A stretch of 7,988 bases of DNA from Oscillospiraceae bacterium (GCA_003517915.1 DOZQ01000175.1:1-7988), one strand, 5' to 3'. Shown: positions 1 through 5,500, counted from the stretch's first letter. The notes: generated by a model not told the origin, from the letters alone. Numbers and translations: made by a program.

Positions 1-450
1 GCGGACGGAATTTGTGTTGCTTTGCAGCCCGTTCAGCACATACTCGAACGCGCCGGGATCAATCGCGCGGATTTGCCGCTTAACAAATTCGGCGTTGAGA
101 TTGTCGCCGTCAACGTAGATGCTGTCGCCTGTGTAGATGAGGAGCTCGACGATCACCGCGAACACGGCGCGGATAAGCGCTGGATTGTGGGCGGCCTCAC
201 CGTCGGGGCGGCGTTTCTCCAAGAAGCCCTGCATGCCGATTTGCTCCGCAATTTCCGCTTTGAGCCGCTCTATGTCGGGCAAAGCAAATAGAGATTGCTG
301 GTCATTTCCGCCTCCATCGCTTCCATCCCGCCGGGGGGCTGGGGGGATAGAAAGATCAGTATCACTCATATCAGGCTTAATACTCTCAGTATTACTAGCT
401 GTCGATTTTCGCAAGTCTTGACTTTCGATTTTTGGAAGTCTAGACTTTCG
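1..450 (-). pseudogene. Replication initiator RepA_N type, C-terminal part in the -1 frame (partial, runs off the window)
   Basis: This reading frame is open on the minus strand from 495 to position 1 and holds no good start of its own. Its translation continues naturally from the RepA_N protein encoded just upstream: a polar linker ending in MSDTDLS, a Pro/Gly/Asp-rich stretch, then LFALPDIERLKAEIAEQIG and a helical domain with EKRRPDGE, VELLIYTGDSIYVDGDNLNA and FVKRQIRAIDPGAFEYVLNGLQ. I recognise this as the C-terminal domain typical of replication initiators of Clostridia mobile elements (DUF6017-like, from memory). It is one base out of frame with the N-terminal ORF, so it is either the tail of a broken gene or reached by -1 frameshifting at the A6C run at 450-456. 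The 3' end lies beyond the window. Identity as a Rep C-terminus is fairly sure; whether it is translated is open. Confidence 0.75.
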
Positions 451-881
451 TTTTTTGGAAGTCTGGATTTTTGATCTTCGGAAGCCTGTATTTCCTCATG
501 AGGATCAGGAGCTTGCGGAACGGCGGCAGTTGAAAAGTTTTTAACGTAAATAATATCCGGTCTGCCAAACCCCTGCTTCATGCGCTCGATCAGGCCGATA
601 CCTTTTTTGCTGTCCAGCTCGGCCATCAGCGATACGGCCTTTCCTGTGCCGCAGCACAACGCCTTTTGTATCTCGCTGAGGGTGTAATAGATGTAGACGT
701 TGCCCCTTTCATCAACCCACCCGTTCTGGATCGACAGGCTCACCCTATCAAGCATTATACCATAAAGGAACTTAGCTTGCGCGGACAATTTTTCAAAAAG
801 CTTGTCTGTGACCAGCAGCTTGGGAACACGGATAAACGAAAAGTGCTCCGCGTCGTAGGTTTTGATATATTCGAAATTCAT
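366..881 (-). CDS. repA: Replication initiator protein A (RepA_N family), N-terminal part, frame-disrupted
   Basis: The first 117 or so residues are a typical RepA_N domain, the DNA-binding part of theta-type plasmid initiators of Firmicutes. Recognisable segments are YDAEHFSFIRVPKLL (9-23), LSAQAKFLYGIMLDR (32-46), NGWVDERGNVYIYYTLSEI (53-71) and GLIERMKQGFGRPDIIYVKNF (96-116). The ATG at 881 follows AAGGAGT at 888-894 with a 6-nt gap, which fixes the start. After about residue 144 the sequence stops looking like the family, and translation ends at TGA 368-366 with 171 residues, clearly short. The missing C-terminal domain is present in the -1 frame. The changeover sits inside 23-bp tandem repeats and an in-frame A_AAA_AAC heptamer. 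So this is a frameshifted gene, a programmed -1 frameshift, or a sequencing indel in the homopolymer. It is the last gene of the run and is preceded by hairpin element R1 only 28 nt before its ATG. Confidence 0.85.
   Translation of the reverse strand: MNFEYIKTYDAEHFSFIRVPKLLVTDKLFEKLSAQAKFLYGIMLDRVSLSIQNGWVDERGNVYIYYTLSEIQKALCCGTGKAVSLMAELDSKKGIGLIERMKQGFGRPDIIYVKNFSTAAVPQAPDPHEEIQASEDQKSRLPKNESLDFQKSKVKTCENRQLVILRVLSLI
396..487 (-). repeat. Four tandem 23-bp repeats inside rep (putative origin iterons)
   Basis: Four head-to-tail 23-bp units lie at 465-487, 442-464, 419-441 and 396-418. The two central units match at 21 of 23 positions. The outer ones are more diverged (16/23 against its neighbour for 465-487, 18/23 for 396-418). 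On the minus strand each central unit begins AGACTTCC and ends AAAGTC plus one base, so each is also an inverted repeat with an 11-nt loop. RepA_N plasmids are known to carry their replication origin inside the rep coding sequence, often as direct repeats, and a spacing close to two helical turns fits Rep binding on one DNA face. Because 23 is not a multiple of three, each added or lost unit shifts the rep frame. The repeat is seen directly; the origin role is inferred. Confidence 0.75.
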
Positions 882-900
882 TTTACCACTCCTTTGTGAA

Positions 901-946
901 ATAAAAAACGCACCTGATAGAGAGATTATCAGGTGCGGCGTGGCGC
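901..946 (-). terminator. Repeat element R1: hairpin plus T tract before rep
   Basis: A perfect 10-bp inverted repeat (GCACCTGATA 910-919 and TATCAGGTGC 927-936) has a 7-nt loop. On the minus strand it is followed by G and six Ts, the form of an intrinsic terminator. The upstream box GCGCCACGCC (937-946) is shared with other copies. It starts about 24 nt after the stop of the 141-residue gene and ends only 28 nt before the rep ATG, so no promoter fits between hairpin and rep. It may terminate, attenuate or protect RNA ends, or be a DNA site. Confidence 0.75.
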
Positions 947-970
947 GGGTTCGGTCTGAGATAAAAGGCG

Positions 971-1396
971 TTAATTTGTTCCGTCACTCCATCCGGCGGC
1001 ATACCAGAAATGGTTAATCATCTCTTCCAAGTCACAAAATGCGCTATGCAATTCCGCGTTATTCATCCGGGCTTTTCGTTTGATCCCATGTTCGCTATCA
1101 AGGTATTTCCCTTGTTTTTCAAGGAAGGCAGGGGTAATAAGGCCTTCTCGCATCAGGACTTCGAGAAAGCCCCCAAGGCACCGCTGGAACATAAGGAAAA
1201 GGATATCCCCGCCATAATTCTGCGTTACCATTGGCATTAAGAGCTGTTCGGTGAACCACGGGACGAGATGCGTATATTCCGCAATTATGGTTTCCTGTGC
1301 AAAGGTAATACAGCTTTCCGGGTATTCGCCTGTTTCGCTGAAATGCTTTTCTCTTGAACCGTATTCGGGCAATTTTATTATTGGAATTTGATTCAA
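971..1396 (-). CDS. Hypothetical protein, 141 residues (TTG start)
   Basis: I do not recognise a family. The product is an acidic to neutral soluble-looking protein with a helix-rich, aromatic-rich middle (TFAQETIIAEYTHLVPWFTEQL, 31-52; FLMFQRCLGGFLEVLMREGL, 67-86) and an aromatic C-terminus (FWYAAGWSDGTN). There is no signal peptide and no convincing membrane segment. The start is TTG at 1396, placed 9 nt after GGAGG at 1406-1410. An ATG at 1400 lies closer to the same site (5 nt) but opens a different frame with poor composition, so I take the TTG. The gene sits between a terminator-like hairpin (1415-1445) and repeat element R1, one gene per cassette like its neighbours. Confidence 0.72.
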   Translation of the reverse strand: MNQIPIIKLPEYGSREKHFSETGEYPESCITFAQETIIAEYTHLVPWFTEQLLMPMVTQNYGGDILFLMFQRCLGGFLEVLMREGLITPAFLEKQGKYLDSEHGIKRKARMNNAELHSAFCDLEEMINHFWYAAGWSDGTN

Positions 1397-1405
1397 GCAT
1401 TTTCA

Positions 1406-1410
1406 CCTCC
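1406..1410 (-). promoter_or_regulatory. Ribosome binding site deciding a TTG start
   Basis: GGAGG on the minus strand lies 9 nt before TTG 1396, a normal spacing, and 5 nt before an out-of-frame ATG at 1400. Protein quality downstream favours the TTG frame. The competing ATG could lower translation of the real gene. Confidence 0.6.
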
Positions 1411-1414
1411 CTGT

Positions 1415-1445
1415 AAAAAAATACAGACTTCCTTAAAGAAGCCTG
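1415..1445 (-). terminator. Intrinsic terminator or attenuator after the 273-residue gene
   Basis: On the minus strand CAGGCTTC (1445-1438) pairs with GAAGTCTG (1431-1424) through eight pairs including one G-U, with a 6-nt loop. A TATTTTTTT tract (to 1415) follows. It lies 19 nt after the stop of the 273-residue gene and ends just before the ribosome binding site of the next gene. Its position matches the repeat elements R1-R5, but its sequence is unrelated. The tract is flanked by CTGT and ACAG, which could pair with each other and compete with the 3' arm of the hairpin. Confidence 0.7.
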
Positions 1446-1464
1446 TGATGCGGTCAGCACTATG

Positions 1465-2286
1465 TTATTTTGGTATGAATATCTGACGTGTGCTTGTAAT
1501 GATACAGTCGTTTCCGTGCCATTCTCCCGCCACAATAATGGGCAGGGGAGCGTCCCCCAACAACTTTTTAAGCGGAGTCAACCTTTCGCAGGTTTTCATC
1601 ATCTTGGTGTAAACATCTTCTTTTCGGAAGTTAAGCCGATAATATATCCCCGGTGGAACCGTGGTATCGGTATGCTTAAAAATTGTCCATATGCGGAAGA
1701 GCCCGGTTTCGCCATTGACACTTTGCGTTGTGTTCACCTTGAAATTGCAGTTGATGAAGTTTAGCCTGATAATGCGGAAGGAATTCCGAAGCCCACCGAT
1801 TGAAGCGTTGCGTTCGTCCTGAAAAATCTTATAGATTGGCACATCCCCGTCGGATGATGGGAGTGTATCATAATCGCTGTGCTGCAGACAATAGTAATAC
1901 ATTTTGCCTACTGTAGACATCAAGTTTTCTCGATGTATGCCAGATGAACCGCCGAGCGGCGCACCTGGCCTCGGGTTTGGGTCTGCGGAATAACCTTTTC
2001 GGGTGATTAGCTTAAAAAAATTATCCAAAGTAAACCCATCCATTTCAAGCGCCGCGCGTGAGGGCACAGGGTTTTCAAAAGGGCAGCCCGGGATGTGGCA
2101 TTTGTTTGGATAAGCTGAAAAATATGGGGCTATAACGCCGTATCGTTTTTGCCCCATACCAATATTCTTTCGTAACATTGGTATCCCGCAACGTGTATTA
2201 GGGCAAAAATATTCGCCATGATATGGGTCGTTAAAGTCATCAGCATAGTGCTTTTGTTTATCTAAGCCAATAGCAAGGTTGGACAT
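1465..2286 (-). CDS. Hypothetical Cys-rich protein, 273 residues
   Basis: I do not recognise a named family with confidence. Near the N-terminus four cysteines form a possible zinc site: C28 and C33 in YFCPNTRCGIPM, and C63 and C68 in NKCHIPGCPF. Between them is PYFSAYPNKC. The layout of a Cys pair, a basic stretch and an aromatic motif recalls the N-terminal region of CoiA-like proteins, but no nuclease motif is evident and I keep this as a weak resemblance. The C-terminal half is beta-rich and ends IIVAGEWHGNDCIITSTRQIFIP, possibly a small barrel. The ATG at 2286 has GAGGTG at 2295-2300 with an 8-nt gap. Unlike its neighbours it has a long 5' region of about 110 nt with promoter-like sequence, and it is followed by a different terminator, so it may be a separately acquired unit. 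Confidence 0.78.
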   Translation of the reverse strand: MSNLAIGLDKQKHYADDFNDPYHGEYFCPNTRCGIPMLRKNIGMGQKRYGVIAPYFSAYPNKCHIPGCPFENPVPSRAALEMDGFTLDNFFKLITRKGYSADPNPRPGAPLGGSSGIHRENLMSTVGKMYYYCLQHSDYDTLPSSDGDVPIYKIFQDERNASIGGLRNSFRIIRLNFINCNFKVNTTQSVNGETGLFRIWTIFKHTDTTVPPGIYYRLNFRKEDVYTKMMKTCERLTPLKKLLGDAPLPIIVAGEWHGNDCIITSTRQIFIPK

Positions 2287-2329
2287 ACTCCAGACACCTC
2301 AATGTTTTTTATATCACTGTTAAGGGAAA

Positions 2330-2347
2330 GTGGCACTTGTGTGCTAC
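2330..2347 (-). promoter_or_regulatory. Small hairpin in the 5' leader of the 273-residue gene
   Basis: GTGGCAC and GTGCTAC on the plus strand flank a 4-nt loop (TTGT), giving a 7-bp stem with one G-T position. It lies between the candidate promoter and the ribosome binding site. It could be an operator or a leader hairpin; no T tract follows it on the minus strand. Confidence 0.35.
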
Positions 2348-2355
2348 GGTGTTTG

Positions 2356-2383
2356 TTGTTAGTTTAACATATTTTACTGACAA
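2356..2383 (-). promoter_or_regulatory. Candidate promoter for the 273-residue gene
   Basis: On the minus strand TTGTCA (2383-2378) and TAACAA (2361-2356) are 16 bp apart in an AT-rich stretch upstream of the ATG at 2286. The -35 is good; the -10 is imperfect and the spacing one short. This is the only accessory gene with space for its own promoter. Confidence 0.35.
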
Positions 2384-2408
2384 AATAAAGAAACACTTTC
2401 TGTTGTTG

Positions 2409-2434
2409 GAGAATTATCAGGTGCGGCGTGGCGC
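2409..2434 (-). repeat. Repeat element R2, one arm diverged
   Basis: This copy keeps the loop GAGAAT, the arm TATCAGGTGC (2415-2424) and the box GGCGTGGCGC (2425-2434). The other arm is replaced by unrelated sequence beyond 2409. A weak substitute pairing is possible (CACCTG with CAG-AAA-GTG on the minus strand), followed by TTTCTTTATTTT. It lies 20 nt after the stop of the ASCH-like gene. Confidence 0.6.
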
Positions 2435-2454
2435 GAGGTATTTCAGGCTCGCAT

Positions 2455-3174
2455 TTACTTGGGGTATTGGGCGGGAATGACTTCTCTTTTGCTATGGTCT
2501 TCGATAAGTTCAAACGAATAAACCCATACCCACGGATTCGTATCCCAACCAAAGCCTCGTTTTGCGTTGAGGGCATCCCATAAAGTTTGAAATTTCTCAA
2601 CACTGAAATCATATTCTTTTTGCCAATCGCTTGATGCGCCATCATGGGGCGCAGAACCCCTTCCGTCACATCCCTCCGCAAAGGCATCCTGTGGCGTTAT
2701 ATCCTGTACCCGCTCTGCGCGAACATCGGTTACTTGGAGAAACAGTCGGGCAGCGGAGCGAGGCATATGTATTGAAGGTCGCCATTTAACGTCAATCCCC
2801 CGGCTGCCATCTGAATACTGCGCCTTGTAACCGAAGCAGTTCTCGCCCGCGCGTTTAAAGGGGCATTCATCCTCGTTCTCGCGGCCAGCACAATCCGGCA
2901 AGCACGGTTTACAAAACCACGGCTCACGCACCCAAAGTATATCGCCGACCTGATAGGGGGCAACTTTGGCACACTCGCGTTTTACAGATTCGTCGTCCAT
3001 AAGCGCGTATGACGTATATCTGTGAACCCATGTATATCTGTTTGCTACAAATTCCGGCGTTGACTTAGGCTGTGGATTGATTACCCGACGTGTTTGTGTT
3101 TTTGGACTATACTCACGCATTATCGCTTGCACCATCGGAACACTAAATAAAATCGGTTTTTCGCTCATATTCAT
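2455..3174 (-). CDS. ASCH-like phage-type protein, 239 residues
   Basis: This resembles a protein widespread in phages and integrative elements, related to the ASCH/PUA-like RNA-binding fold. Conserved segments are KPILFSVPMVQAI (6-18), KTQTRRVI (25-32), YQVGDILWVREPWF (74-87), KWRPSIHMPRSAARLFLQVTDVR (130-152) and FQTLWDALNAKRGFGWDTNPWVWVYSFE (195-222). A four-Cys insert (CKPCLPDC and CPF, about residues 88-105) may bind metal. The biochemical role in this family is not established to my knowledge; ASCH domains are proposed to bind RNA or modified nucleotides. I start at ATG 3174, 5 nt after AAAGGTAG; ATG 3168 is the alternative. The open frame extends upstream through repeat R3, but that part is antisense-like noise. 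The gene is flanked by R3 and R2 as a single-gene cassette. Confidence 0.85.
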   Translation of the reverse strand: MNMSEKPILFSVPMVQAIMREYSPKTQTRRVINPQPKSTPEFVANRYTWVHRYTSYALMDDESVKRECAKVAPYQVGDILWVREPWFCKPCLPDCAGRENEDECPFKRAGENCFGYKAQYSDGSRGIDVKWRPSIHMPRSAARLFLQVTDVRAERVQDITPQDAFAEGCDGRGSAPHDGASSDWQKEYDFSVEKFQTLWDALNAKRGFGWDTNPWVWVYSFELIEDHSKREVIPAQYPK

Positions 3175-3188
3175 GTCTACCTTTCTAT

Positions 3189-3242
3189 TACAGTTTAAAT
3201 AAAAATGCACCTGATAGAGAATTATCAGGTGCGGCGTGGCGC
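3189..3242 (-). terminator. Repeat element R3: hairpin plus T tract
   Basis: GCACCTGATA (3207-3216) and TATCAGGTGC (3223-3232) form a perfect 10-bp stem with a 6-nt loop. The box GCGCCACGCC precedes it on the minus strand, and ATTTTTATTTAAACTGTAA follows. The part after the stem is nearly identical to R5, so the repeat is longer than the hairpin. It starts 14 nt after the stop of the SEC-C/YkgJ gene, and the ASCH-like start is 32 nt after the stem. Confidence 0.8.
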
Positions 3243-3256
3243 ATTTTTTTTGGGAA

Positions 3257-4258
3257 TTAGACCTTGTTCGCAAAATAGTCTGCCGGCATTCTACACGCAG
3301 TTTTATACATCTGAGCGTAATCGCTGTCGTGTGCCAGCCAGTAAAATATAGGGTAGGAACGGGTAAGATGAGTTGCGGTCTTTTTGTAAAAGTGATTGAC
3401 GTCGGTTTGAAAATCGCTACTGTATTCAATATCAACCATATGCTTATGCGCGTCTTTTGGGAATAATCTGAACGGACCCCTTAAATGCTTCTCAATAGCG
3501 CCACATCTTGGCATTGCTGTTGAAATTCCGTGAAGTCTGCATATAAAAGGTCGAGCTGCATATGCCTTACACCCCCCGTCATCTTCGTCAAGTAACGGGC
3601 AAGCTGCAAACTGGTGCTTTATAAATACGTGGTCTTCATATAGGTCTAAACCGAATTCATCGCTGTTCAGCCTTTGATATTCGTTTATGCACTTTTGGGC
3701 AAGTAAACCCCACTGTGCACGCGCTATTTCCTGAGCGCGTAAGAACGCATTAGGAAAAAACGTGAGAAGATGGTTTTTTATGGCGCAGTATTCCAACTGA
3801 GAGATATAGAAATAATCACTGCAACACGCATTACATCCACGCTTACAGAGAAACGACACGTTGTTTTCCAGTTTAAGCCGTTCTATCTCCTTATCCAGCA
3901 CGGAGAATTTTCGCCATAAACCGTAGACGGCGCTTCCATCAGCTATATCTGCGTGGCATTTCTTGGTTTTTTGCCCGCTGCCGCATACACACAAATCATT
4001 CATGCCCATATCTTCGTCCCCTAAATTGAGTTTTGAAGATAGTTTAGCATTTTTGGGCAGAATAATATAGCCCCCGTTGCGACCCACTATAGTGTCATAG
4101 ACACCCCTGTTGCTCATAGCCCCGTTAGGGTCGTATATGCGGGGCAAATTTCTGGACATAGGGCCAACGCTATCATCTTCGTAATAAACCTTTGCACGGT
4201 CATAATGACGGTAGAGCCACATATTCAATAGGACAGGGCCTTTTCGCTGTCGTAACAC
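3257..4258 (-). CDS. SEC-C motif and YkgJ-type cysteine-cluster protein, 333 residues
   Basis: Two metal-binding modules are visible. A SEC-C motif, CVCGSGQKTKKCH (about 90-102), matches the zinc-binding motif at the SecA C-terminus and in many stand-alone proteins. A YkgJ-type cluster follows, with CKRGCNACC (138-146) and CPLLDEDDGGCKAYAARPFICRLHG (220-244), a family thought to bind zinc or iron. A short charged helix (DKEIERLKLENN) joins them. The first 80 residues are not recognised. The C-terminus after residue 260 is rich in His and aromatic residues. No function is established for this combination. The frame could start at GTG 4264, but GAGGAG at 4266-4271 is then too close; GTG 4258 has a 7-nt gap and is preferred. 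The gene sits alone between R4 and R3. Confidence 0.85.
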   Translation of the reverse strand: MLRQRKGPVLLNMWLYRHYDRAKVYYEDDSVGPMSRNLPRIYDPNGAMSNRGVYDTIVGRNGGYIILPKNAKLSSKLNLGDEDMGMNDLCVCGSGQKTKKCHADIADGSAVYGLWRKFSVLDKEIERLKLENNVSFLCKRGCNACCSDYFYISQLEYCAIKNHLLTFFPNAFLRAQEIARAQWGLLAQKCINEYQRLNSDEFGLDLYEDHVFIKHQFAACPLLDEDDGGCKAYAARPFICRLHGISTAMPRCGAIEKHLRGPFRLFPKDAHKHMVDIEYSSDFQTDVNHFYKKTATHLTRSYPIFYWLAHDSDYAQMYKTACRMPADYFANKV

Positions 4259-4265
4259 GGTCACA

Positions 4266-4271
4266 CTCCTC
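4266..4271 (-). promoter_or_regulatory. Ribosome binding site deciding a GTG start
   Basis: GAGGAG lies 7 nt before GTG 4258. The longer frame would start at GTG 4264, only 1 nt from this site, so the shorter form is favoured. Confidence 0.65.
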
Positions 4272-4280
4272 GTTTATTTA

Positions 4281-4329
4281 TTTAAACAAAAATGCACCTG
4301 ACAGAACAACATCAAGTGCAGTGTGGCGC
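4281..4329 (-). terminator. Repeat element R4: diverged hairpin plus T tract
   Basis: TGCACCTGA (4293-4301) faces TCAAGTGCA (4312-4320) across a 10-nt loop. On the minus-strand RNA the one changed position is a G-U pair, while on plus-strand RNA it would be a C-A mismatch. A run of five Ts and TTTAAAT follow on the minus strand. The upstream box is GCGCCACACT. It starts 8 nt after the TAG of the ParB-like gene and precedes the SEC-C/YkgJ gene. Confidence 0.7.
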
Positions 4330-4337
4330 GAGGTTTT

Positions 4338-5174
4338 CTATTTTGGGGCTTCATTTACGTTGTGCTGGAGATGGATATTGCGCCACAGCCCAACGCGGAA
4401 CACGGTGTCAAGATTTTCCGCCGTAACGCAATCGCCGTAGTGGAGTGCCTTTGCGGGCCCTTTCATGAGCCAGATTTTTGTCAGGCAACGGATAGGCTCT
4501 ATTGCCACCTCAACATCAACCGAGACAACATAGCGCCGCTTAATCAGGCCGTGCCGCCGTACGCGGCAAGCAATGCTATACGAAAGCCCCGGAAACAGCT
4601 CCACCTTTTTTCCGTTGGTATTCATGCTCTCGTCAAGGCGTAGCGCATAAGAGGAATCAAACGCACGGGGCTTAAATTCCTTCGGGGACACTACCCATAG
4701 TATCGCAATTTCTCCATGCGCTCCGCCTCCCCTGACAAAAGTGTGGCTAAAGCGACAGCTCCCCGGAACGTTGATTTCTGCTATGCAAGTGTACCAATCT
4801 TTCTCTAATGGATAGATTTGCGCCTCCACCTTTTGGATACCGTATTGCTTCGCGGCGCATATACGGTGCTTGCCCTCGGCAACCCAATAGCGCCCGCCAT
4901 ACTCAACCAATTTGATAGGCTCTTTTTCTATGAATGGCGTTTTGCCTTGCGAATATTCCCTAAAAAACGTGCCGCAATGGCTTGAGCCCATGCAAACGTG
5001 TAGGTTGCTACTGTCGCTGGCCGTGTTTTCCAAAATGCTCATTATGGCTTCTTCGGTATCGTGATATGTTGATAAACCCTTATCTTTCAGGAGCTTGCAG
5101 GTGTTGCCCAAAGCGGTTGGGTATTCGGCAATGTGGGCTACTTGTACCATGTGCGTAGTGTATTCATATTGCAA
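4338..5174 (-). CDS. ParB/Srx-fold (ParB N-terminal-like) protein, 278 residues
   Basis: The segment IKLVEYGGRYWVAEGKHRICAAKQYGIQKVEAQIY (about 87-121) has the core of the ParB N-terminal/sulfiredoxin-like fold, with GKHR at 101-104 in place of the GHRR of canonical ParB. No helix-turn-helix domain like that of the partition ParB next door is visible. The second half (about 150-278) is beta-rich and unrecognised, with several basic patches (RVRRHGLIKRRYVV). Proteins with this fold can bind CTP, cut DNA or act as ATP-dependent kinases; nothing here decides which. I take TTG 5174, which has GAGGAGG at 5185-5191 with a 10-nt gap; the first in-frame ATG is at 5150. It follows the 94-residue gene by 25 nt with no hairpin between, so the two form one cassette. 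Confidence 0.75.
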   Translation of the reverse strand: MQYEYTTHMVQVAHIAEYPTALGNTCKLLKDKGLSTYHDTEEAIMSILENTASDSSNLHVCMGSSHCGTFFREYSQGKTPFIEKEPIKLVEYGGRYWVAEGKHRICAAKQYGIQKVEAQIYPLEKDWYTCIAEINVPGSCRFSHTFVRGGGAHGEIAILWVVSPKEFKPRAFDSSYALRLDESMNTNGKKVELFPGLSYSIACRVRRHGLIKRRYVVSVDVEVAIEPIRCLTKIWLMKGPAKALHYGDCVTAENLDTVFRVGLWRNIHLQHNVNEAPK

Positions 5175-5184
5175 TTGTAATCAG

Positions 5185-5192
5185 CCTCCTCT
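5185..5192 (-). promoter_or_regulatory. Ribosome binding site supporting a TTG start
   Basis: AGAGGAGG lies 10 nt before TTG 5174. The nearby ATG at 5167 is out of frame, and the in-frame ATG at 5150 has no comparable site at a suitable distance. Confidence 0.6.
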
Positions 5193-5199
5193 GCCCATT

Positions 5200-5484
5200 T
5201 TAACGATTGCCGCCGCTTTTGTCAAAGCAAGCATTTTCACTGTTGGAAATCCCGCGCCAATACTTTAAATCATAAGTTTCGAGGAGGAGCTTGATTTTAC
5301 TATCGGGGTATGCGTGCGCGACTTCCTCAACGGCGTCGCATATACCGTACCCCCACTCGCCCCCGATTGGGCGGCTTATAACTTCCCCATCTGGCCGTAC
5401 CGCGATTACCACCCCGACAGCCTTTGTTAAATCGGAAGCGGTAAGAACGTATTGCGGCGTATTCTGGAGGTTCTTCTCTCTCAT
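5200..5484 (-). CDS. Hypothetical protein, 94 residues
   Basis: I do not recognise a family. The product is a small soluble protein with an apparent alpha/beta core: AVGVVIAVRPDGEVISRPIGGEWGYGICDAVEEVAHAYP (about 22-60) and KIKLLLETYDLKYWRGIS (about 63-80). The start is ATG 5484 with AAAGGGG at 5495-5501 and a 10-nt gap; an ATG at 5488 is out of frame. It is the first gene after parB, from which it is separated by repeat R5, and lies 25 nt before the ParB/Srx-like gene. The shared cassette suggests that the two proteins may act together, for example as partner or regulator, but this is inference. Confidence 0.75.
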   Translation of the reverse strand: MREKNLQNTPQYVLTASDLTKAVGVVIAVRPDGEVISRPIGGEWGYGICDAVEEVAHAYPDSKIKLLLETYDLKYWRGISNSENACFDKSGGNR

Positions 5485-5500
5485 GCATTAATTACCCCTT

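Noticed and set aside
137..421. Plus-strand frames of 94 and 89 codons near the start of the window
   Set aside because: They lie opposite the Rep C-terminal sequence, which gives a recognisable protein on the minus strand; the plus frames lack good ribosome binding sites.
1119..1535. Minus-strand frame of 138 codons with an ATG at 1400 close to the ribosome binding site
   Set aside because: It runs through the terminator hairpin upstream and has poor Arg/Pro-rich composition; the overlapping TTG frame gives a far more protein-like product.
3175..3435. N-terminal extension of the ASCH-like frame up to 3435
   Set aside because: The extension runs through repeat R3 and the 3' end of the SEC-C/YkgJ gene in another frame, and a ribosome binding site sits directly before ATG 3174.
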